This document shows, one piece after another, positions 7,611-12,762 of a stretch of DNA of 12,762 nucleotides. The notes under the pieces were generated by a model. It saw only the letters and a list, made by a program, of their open reading frames with translations. It was not told where the DNA came from and did not search any database. The DNA lies in NCBI GenBank assembly GCA_018667995.1, contig JABIQT010000976.1:1-12762 (forward strand), read 5' to 3'. The position numbers and the translations under genes were made by a program. Position 1 is the stretch's first letter, and each line of letters begins with the position of its first letter. The DNA comes from Candidatus Latescibacterota bacterium. Its GTDB lineage: Bacteria; JAAXHH01; JABIQT01.

Positions 7611-8468
7611 ATGAGTGATCCCTTCGTTGCGCTCAACGGCACATTGATACCTACGGATACAGCATCTGTTCCCATCTCCGATCGGGGTCTGCTCTATGGA
7701 GACGGTTTATTTGAGACAATACGCATCTACAACGGTGTACCATTCAGGCTTCATTCCCATCTGAATCGTCTCTCGAAAGCAGCTGAGACACTGCGCTTCA
7801 GGACTACGTTGACAGAGCAGGCATTCGAAGCTACTATATCTGAGCTGCTTTCGGCGAACGTACGGAGTGACGGTGTCCTTCGAGTCATGGTCACACGCGG
7901 ATCAGGAGAACCCGGCCTCGATCCCAATGAGGCGTTGGTACCTACGGTTCTCATGACCACGTCTCCGGCGCGCGCTACACTGGCTCCCGGCTGTCATGTT
8001 GTTACGGTCCAAGCTCGCAGAGATGAGCGTTCACCTCTCAGTCTTCTCAAGTCGATTAATTACCTGCCAAACATTCTGGCTCGTTTCGAAGTCAAAGATA
8101 GAAATGCCGACGAAGGCCTGAGTCTAAACGTAGCGGGAGCCGTGGCCGAGGGCACCGTAAGCAACGTCTTCTGGATGAAGGGTTCCGTCTTGTACACGCC
8201 TGCGATCTCCTGTGGTATTCTCGCAGGGGTTACCAGACAAATTGTTCTCGAGATTGCCGAGAAAGAGGGAATACTCGTAGCGGAAGGATCATTCGGCTTA
8301 TCGGCTCTGAGGGGCGCCGAAGCGTTGCTGTTGACGAACTCACTGATAGAACTCGTGAGTGCCTCTCGTTTGGACGACCTGTGTTTCGAAAACAGAGATC
8401 ACCCGATTATCACGAAATTGCAGGATGCCTATCGCCAGATCGTAGGCCGGGAAACGACATCATCGTAG
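7611..8468 (+). CDS. pabC: Aminotransferase class IV protein, probable aminodeoxychorismate lyase (PabC)
   Basis: A 285-residue fold-type IV PLP enzyme. Adjacent to pabB it most likely converts 4-amino-4-deoxychorismate to p-aminobenzoate and pyruvate. Evidence is SDRGLLYGDGLFETIR at 23-38, LLKSINYLPNILAR at 145-158 with the PLP-binding Lys147, AEGTVSNVF at 179-187, and LLTNSLIE at 240-247. The same fold includes branched-chain and D-amino-acid aminotransferases, and sequence alone separates them poorly; the pabB neighbour decides the call. The start is ATG 7611, four bases after the pabB stop; a longer frame from ATG 7482 would overlap pabB by 125 bases and add 43 residues of non-family sequence. 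No strong Shine-Dalgarno is seen at the chosen start, so coupling to pabB translation is likely. The next gene begins 12 bases downstream. Confidence 0.86.
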   Translation: MSDPFVALNGTLIPTDTASVPISDRGLLYGDGLFETIRIYNGVPFRLHSHLNRLSKAAETLRFRTTLTEQAFEATISELLSANVRSDGVLRVMVTRGSGEPGLDPNEALVPTVLMTTSPARATLAPGCHVVTVQARRDERSPLSLLKSINYLPNILARFEVKDRNADEGLSLNVAGAVAEGTVSNVFWMKGSVLYTPAISCGILAGVTRQIVLEIAEKEGILVAEGSFGLSALRGAEALLLTNSLIELVSASRLDDLCFENRDHPIITKLQDAYRQIVGRETTSS

Positions 8469-8480
8469 TAAGGGAATAAA

Positions 8481-10613
8481 GTGACCACTGAAGACCATAA
8501 AACAGTAGGCAGGAGCCCGCAAATGAAATGGTTCTACTTCGGGCTTATCCTGCTGATCCTCAGCTTCTGGGTTGAGGCTATCCGCCCTCTGGCCTGGGCC
8601 GTCCTGGTGGTCGGTGGTGCCTACATCATAATAAAGCGTCGAGATCGTTTGTTCTCGAAGGTCCGAAGTCGTCTGTTGATCTCCTTTGTCTTCGTAGGTC
8701 TCGTTCCCATGGCTCTATTTGCAGTGATCGTCGTCGCCATGGCCTGGTTTTCTACGGGTGCTATCGGGGCTGCCCAGGTAAAGAAACACCTGGTAAGATC
8801 CCAGGAGCAGCTTGATCGGTTGCCCGGGCTGCTTCAGCAGGAGGTGTACCGATCCATTATTCAGTCTGATTCCGTTGACCACGTTGGAGCTGTTCAACGG
8901 ATGCTCTCCACGATGCCAGAAGCGACGACACCATCGATCCTGCTCTACGAGCTGGACAGTCTCATCTTTACCAGCGATGCAGGCTTGCCAGCTACCACCG
9001 TACCATCTTGGTATATTGGAACGCAACTGACCGCCATCACGGTTAACGACTCGGATCTGACTATAAGGACCATTGCCGATATTGATCTGGGGTACGGTCG
9101 CATGACCATGCTGGCGTCGCTGCCCATTGATACAGCTTATCAGGAAATGGTCTGGGAGGAAACCGGGGCTTTTGTTTTCGGAACTACGTTTATTGATCGA
9201 GGCAGTGAGTCAGACGATGAAGGTCGCCAGGTAGGGCAAGGCTTCCGAGTAGCACCAGACATTGAGATGCACCCGGACACGCTACACATCGCCCTTCCAC
9301 AGTGGCTGCACGATCTTAGGATTGTCTGGCTTGGTGCGATTGCAGCAATGGACTGGCAAACCGGGCAGGATGATCGGGAGATGGTACTTGGATTCGCAGT
9401 CCTCATAGATCCGGTTTACACACTCCATACTTCGACCTCTCAGGAGTATGACCAAGCGGGCTTTTTTATCCTGGTTCTTGGTATCCTCGCTGCGATTCTC
9501 CTGGTCGTCGAGCTCATTGCCTTCCTGATTGGCTTCATTATCTCACGCCGTATCACTTCTGCGGTCCATGGTCTATCTGAAGGAACGAAAGCCCTTCAAC
9601 AAGGCAACCTGGACTATCGCATTGAAACGCGCAGACATGACCAGTTAGGGGAGATGGGCAATTCCTTTAACACAATGGCTCAGAACATACAGGATCTTCT
9701 GGCAAAGCTCCAGGCCCATGCGGACGAGCTTGAGGTGCGAGTGGCAGAGCGTACCTCAGAAATAGAGAGGTCCTTGTCTGAATTGAAAGCGGCGCAATCG
9801 CAGATGATTCAGAGCGAGAAAATGGCGGCGCTTGGAAAGCTTGTAGCCGGAGTTGTTCATGAAATGAATACGCCAATTGGAGCCATCAATAGCGCAACCG
9901 ACACCTCCAACAGATGCGTGACAGCAATCATCGATACATTGGATACCGGCGATTCAATCGACGAAATCAAAGCCAATCCGGCTATGAAGCGTGCCCTTCA
10001 AACGCTGCCAGATGGCAACCGTGTCACAGTGGATGCCAGTCAGCGGCTGTCAAAGATCGTGAGCAGCCTGAAGAGCTTCACGCGTCTCGACGAAGCGACC
10101 GTCCAGGAAATGGACATCCACGAAGGGCTGGATGATACACTGACCTTGATGGAGCACGATCTCGCAGACCGTATCCAGGTAGTCAAAATCTATGGTGAGC
10201 TTCCGTTGGTAGTCTGCTACCCGGGTGAGATCAATCAGGTCCTCATGCATCTTATCTCAAACGCCTCTCAGGCGATCGCCTCGACAGGTGTCGTTACCAT
10301 TCGCACATCGGCCACAAGCAGCCACGTCACGATTCAAATTGCGGACACCGGAAGAGGCATTCCAGAGGAGCAACTGGCCAACCTTTTTGAACCGGATTTT
10401 TCGCATCAGGGCCCCCGGGTCAAAGCTGGCCTCGGTTTGTTTACTACGTACAATATCATAGAGAAACACGACGGCCGAATTGCTATAGAGAGTGAAGTCA
10501 ATCGCGGCACTACGGTGACTGTGACTCTTCCGGTCAGCGTTATATCCAGGACCTTGAATCAAGGATCTGATGACGGCAATGGAACTGTGTCAAACAGGGC
10601 ACTGGAATCTTAA
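8481..10613 (+). CDS. Membrane sensor histidine kinase with HAMP domain
   Basis: A 710-residue inner-membrane kinase. It has hydrophobic segments at about 17-32 and 36-52, another at about 66-90, an extracytoplasmic region at about 91-326, and a transmembrane helix at about 327-354. HAMP follows from SRRITSAVH at 355-363 to about 410, then a coiled coil at about 405-445. The kinase core carries GKLVAGVVHEMNTP at 452-465 (phospho-acceptor His460), the N-box HLISNASQAI at 590-599 (Asn594), ADTGRGIP at 621-628 and GLGLF at 650-654 for ATP binding. The segment between, FEPDFSHQG, departs from the usual FEPFFTTK. The start is GTG 8481 after AGGGA at 8471-8475. No response regulator is in the window. 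The input half is homologous to that of the following phosphatase, so both probably read related signals. The signal is unknown. Confidence 0.93.
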   Translation: MTTEDHKTVGRSPQMKWFYFGLILLILSFWVEAIRPLAWAVLVVGGAYIIIKRRDRLFSKVRSRLLISFVFVGLVPMALFAVIVVAMAWFSTGAIGAAQVKKHLVRSQEQLDRLPGLLQQEVYRSIIQSDSVDHVGAVQRMLSTMPEATTPSILLYELDSLIFTSDAGLPATTVPSWYIGTQLTAITVNDSDLTIRTIADIDLGYGRMTMLASLPIDTAYQEMVWEETGAFVFGTTFIDRGSESDDEGRQVGQGFRVAPDIEMHPDTLHIALPQWLHDLRIVWLGAIAAMDWQTGQDDREMVLGFAVLIDPVYTLHTSTSQEYDQAGFFILVLGILAAILLVVELIAFLIGFIISRRITSAVHGLSEGTKALQQGNLDYRIETRRHDQLGEMGNSFNTMAQNIQDLLAKLQAHADELEVRVAERTSEIERSLSELKAAQSQMIQSEKMAALGKLVAGVVHEMNTPIGAINSATDTSNRCVTAIIDTLDTGDSIDEIKANPAMKRALQTLPDGNRVTVDASQRLSKIVSSLKSFTRLDEATVQEMDIHEGLDDTLTLMEHDLADRIQVVKIYGELPLVVCYPGEINQVLMHLISNASQAIASTGVVTIRTSATSSHVTIQIADTGRGIPEEQLANLFEPDFSHQGPRVKAGLGLFTTYNIIEKHDGRIAIESEVNRGTTVTVTLPVSVISRTLNQGSDDGNGTVSNRALES
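9501..9716 (+). other. HAMP segment of the kinase, matched in the downstream phosphatase
   Basis: This stretch encodes the end of the last transmembrane helix and the HAMP domain of the kinase (about residues 341-412). Its counterpart at about 11649-11867 in the phosphatase is clearly homologous: both contain SRRITSAVH and LDYRIET, and both have the following DQL and SFN-MA blocks. The similarity marks a duplicated sensor module. Confidence 0.85.
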
Positions 10614-10616
10614 TCA

Positions 10617-12626
10617 ATGAACACTGAAGTCAAGCAACTCCCCATATCAACGAAGGACAGCGACGTGCCAGAGATGGATTTTGCGCACCGCTTGTGGTCC
10701 ATTCTATCACCAAACAGCCGCATGAAACGATGGACTTATGCGGGTATCATCATGGCAAATATTGGGGATCTGTGGAGCATTTTTCCAGTGATATCGATTC
10801 CAATGCTTGTGATCAGTGCGGTATACTATACCTACTGCGCCGGTAGCTGGCTTAAAGGCCGACTATTGTGGAAAGTACGCAATCGCATTCTGGCCTCATT
10901 CGTATTCGTTGGAATCGTCCCCCTATGCCTGGCTCTACTCATCAGCGTGACGATCGGGTGGTTTCTGATCGGAGCCATGGGAACGAACCTGACGAAGCGT
11001 CACTTCCAATCGACGACGGATCAGCTATCTCACTTATCTCAAGATGTGGAATTGGCCCTCTATCAGGCCGACAAAGAGGCTGGATTACCCTTTGTCGAGG
11101 CCATAAATAAAGTCGTTCAGACCAATCAAGAACTGCAAGGACTGGCTGTAGGAATCTTCGAACGTGACGGCGTTGGTGCCAGACGGCTGTATGCCTGGCC
11201 ACCCAATCGAATAGCGGACAAATTGCCTGAGTGGGCCGCCCGGTCGGATTATGCCGGTGCTGTAAGGGACAGCACAGATCGAGGCATCATCAACGAATTC
11301 CGAGCCGTTTCTGATATCGATGTCGACGGACGTCAATTATTTGTACTTACCTCTGTGCCCATAGACCAGATCTATCAGAATCGTGTTTGGGAGGATGCTG
11401 GTGTTCTCTTGACTTCAAGCCCCTTTCTGTTTGATCAACAATCACCGAAAACTGCATGGACACCTTTGCCCTGGGGTTTAGGGGAATTCAAATTGCCCTG
11501 GGGGACCATGTATTCATGGATTGACTGGGAGCAGAACGAGCCTCAGGGCGACCTCATCACCGGCATGATGGATCCGGCAAGAATCATCGCTGATACCATG
11601 AGTATGGAGGCGGATGTCGTTCAGATAGTGAGCGCAGCTCTGGTTGGGCTCTGCACAGTACTTGCCGGCGTGGAGTTTGTTTCATTTCTCATCGGATTGA
11701 TTATCTCCAGACGTATCACGTCAGCAGTACACAGTCTGTCCCGTGCCACCCAGGCGATTCGCTCGGGTCGACTCGACTACAGAATCGAAACCCAGCGTAA
11801 CGACCAATTGGATGAACTCTCCCGTTCGTTCAATGACATGGCAGGCAGCATCGAGGTACTCCTCAATCAGGTGCGCGACAAGCACCGGATCGAAGCAGAA
11901 CTGGAAATGGCCCGAGAAGTTCAAGCGCGTTTTCTACCGGGATCTCCTCCCGAGAACGGACGTCTGGAACTAGCCGCCACGTGGCATCCAGCTCGAATGG
12001 TGAGCGGCGATTATTATGATTTCATCGTACATGACAATCGCGTGATAGATATCGTTGTTGCAGATATCTCCGGCAAGGGAATGTCTGCGGCTTTAATGAT
12101 GGCAGGCCTGCAGTCCGCGTTGCGATCCCATTCCATGATCGGAGAGAATGACCTGGCACCCGGGCGAGTCTCAAGACTGGTCGACAGGCTGAATCAGCAT
12201 CTCTGCCTAAATTCAGCGCCTGATAAATTCGCCACCATGTTCATATGCTCCTACGACATCCATACCTCGCTGATGACCTATACATGTGCTGGGCACAATC
12301 CGCCGTATCTGTATCGCGATGACACACGCAGGGAACTGACGGTAGGTGGGTGTCCGATTGGTATGTTCACGGAATGGGAATATGAAGAGGAAACAATTGC
12401 GATTGAGCCGAAGGATCTTCTTGTGATTTATACCGATGGTATCACCGAGGCACAGAACACGCATCAGGAGGAATTCGGTGAAGAGCGGTTAGGGGCCGAA
12501 ATCGAGAACAGCCGCGAATTGCCGTGTGAAGAAATTCAGGACAGAATTCTGGCCGCAGTACGGGATTTCTCGCACGGGGCCGAGCAGTTCGACGATCAAA
12601 CGGTTGTCGTAGGACGAGCTATGTAA
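10617..12626 (+). CDS. Membrane-bound SpoIIE/PP2C-type serine phosphatase with HAMP domain
   Basis: A 669-residue membrane protein with hydrophobic segments at about 41-75 and 91-121, an extracytoplasmic region at about 122-333, a transmembrane helix at about 334-363, and HAMP from SRRITSAVH at 364-372 to about 417. A linker helix (about 418-437) leads to a SpoIIE/RsbU-type phosphatase. Catalytic motifs are MVSGDYYDF at 461-469 (Asp465), VADISGKGMSAAL at 481-493 (Asp483), AGHNPP at 558-563, YTDGITEA at 605-612 (Asp607) and FDDQTVVV at 658-665 (Asp659, Asp660), all intact. Such enzymes dephosphorylate anti-anti-sigma factors or other Ser/Thr phosphoproteins; no anti-sigma or STAS gene is visible here. 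The ATG lies three bases after the kinase stop with no good Shine-Dalgarno, implying coupled translation. The sensor half is a divergent copy of the kinase's. Confidence 0.94.
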   Translation: MNTEVKQLPISTKDSDVPEMDFAHRLWSILSPNSRMKRWTYAGIIMANIGDLWSIFPVISIPMLVISAVYYTYCAGSWLKGRLLWKVRNRILASFVFVGIVPLCLALLISVTIGWFLIGAMGTNLTKRHFQSTTDQLSHLSQDVELALYQADKEAGLPFVEAINKVVQTNQELQGLAVGIFERDGVGARRLYAWPPNRIADKLPEWAARSDYAGAVRDSTDRGIINEFRAVSDIDVDGRQLFVLTSVPIDQIYQNRVWEDAGVLLTSSPFLFDQQSPKTAWTPLPWGLGEFKLPWGTMYSWIDWEQNEPQGDLITGMMDPARIIADTMSMEADVVQIVSAALVGLCTVLAGVEFVSFLIGLIISRRITSAVHSLSRATQAIRSGRLDYRIETQRNDQLDELSRSFNDMAGSIEVLLNQVRDKHRIEAELEMAREVQARFLPGSPPENGRLELAATWHPARMVSGDYYDFIVHDNRVIDIVVADISGKGMSAALMMAGLQSALRSHSMIGENDLAPGRVSRLVDRLNQHLCLNSAPDKFATMFICSYDIHTSLMTYTCAGHNPPYLYRDDTRRELTVGGCPIGMFTEWEYEEETIAIEPKDLLVIYTDGITEAQNTHQEEFGEERLGAEIENSRELPCEEIQDRILAAVRDFSHGAEQFDDQTVVVGRAM

Positions 12627-12671
12627 GGCATCCCGACCGTGCGGAAATTAGTCTGAAGCCTGATTGCGATA

Positions 12672-12745
12672 GGTGAATGTGGGACGGCCAATGGAACCGG
12701 ATGGAGACCACAGCCGTCTTACAAGCAGAAGTGCCCACATTTACC
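12672..12745. repeat. Nested inverted repeat, possible structured RNA or small mobile-element end
   Basis: GGTGAATGTGGG at 12672-12683 pairs with CCCACATTTACC at 12734-12745 over 12 bases with one G-T wobble. Inside it, ACGGC at 12684-12688 pairs with GCCGT at 12713-12717. It lies downstream of the phosphatase stop. No T-run follows the outer arm, so a simple intrinsic terminator is not supported. It could be a processed RNA structure, a leader of the next gene, or a terminal-inverted-repeat element; the window ends too soon to choose. The rest of 12627-12762 shows no gene. Confidence 0.55.
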
Positions 12746-12762
12746 CAGAAACCTGCCCTGAA

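Noticed and set aside
7611-8468. Branched-chain amino-acid aminotransferase (IlvE) as the call for the class IV gene
   Set aside because: The fold is compatible, but the immediate pabB neighbour and four-base spacing make aminodeoxychorismate lyase the better reading. The alternative is not fully excluded.

Overview
The window is bacterial, with GC near 50% by eye. It is packed with genes on the + strand only: one truncated gene at the left edge and nine complete ones. Gaps are short (the largest between genes is 112 bases), and no RNA genes, insertion sequences or CRISPR arrays were seen. Clear Shine-Dalgarno (SD) sequences precede several genes, and starts include GTG and TTG. The mix of luciferase-like flavin monooxygenases, Ldh2-type dehydrogenase, HpcH/HpaI aldolases and a creatininase-family hydrolase, followed by membrane sensors with HAMP, histidine kinase and SpoIIE outputs, suggests an uncultured free-living or host-associated heterotroph (for example SAR202-type Chloroflexota, Poribacteria or Latescibacterota). 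That placement is a guess from gene content; no marker gene in the window settles it.

Left half (1-5410): a probable catabolic cluster. It holds the C-terminus of an HpcH/HpaI-type aldolase, a TIM-barrel amidohydrolase (amidohydrolase-2 family), a malate/L-lactate (Ldh2) dehydrogenase, a second complete HpcH/HpaI aldolase, and two tandem paralogous luciferase-like monooxygenases. Together these suggest oxygenation of an organic substrate, hydrolysis, 2-hydroxy/2-oxo acid interconversion and retro-aldol cleavage. The substrate cannot be read from the sequence.

Middle (5523-8468): a creatininase-family metal hydrolase overlaps the start of a pabB-like chorismate enzyme, which is followed by a pabC-like class IV aminotransferase/lyase. 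The last two look like a p-aminobenzoate (folate branch) pair. No glutaminase subunit (PabA) is in the window.

Right half (8481-12626): two adjacent membrane sensors have recognisably homologous input halves (N-terminal membrane segments, extracytoplasmic domain, transmembrane segment, HAMP) but different outputs. The first ends in a histidine kinase, the second in a SpoIIE/PP2C-type phosphatase. This sensor pair is the most interesting system here. The last 136 bases are non-coding as far as can be seen and contain a nested inverted repeat able to fold into a long stem.
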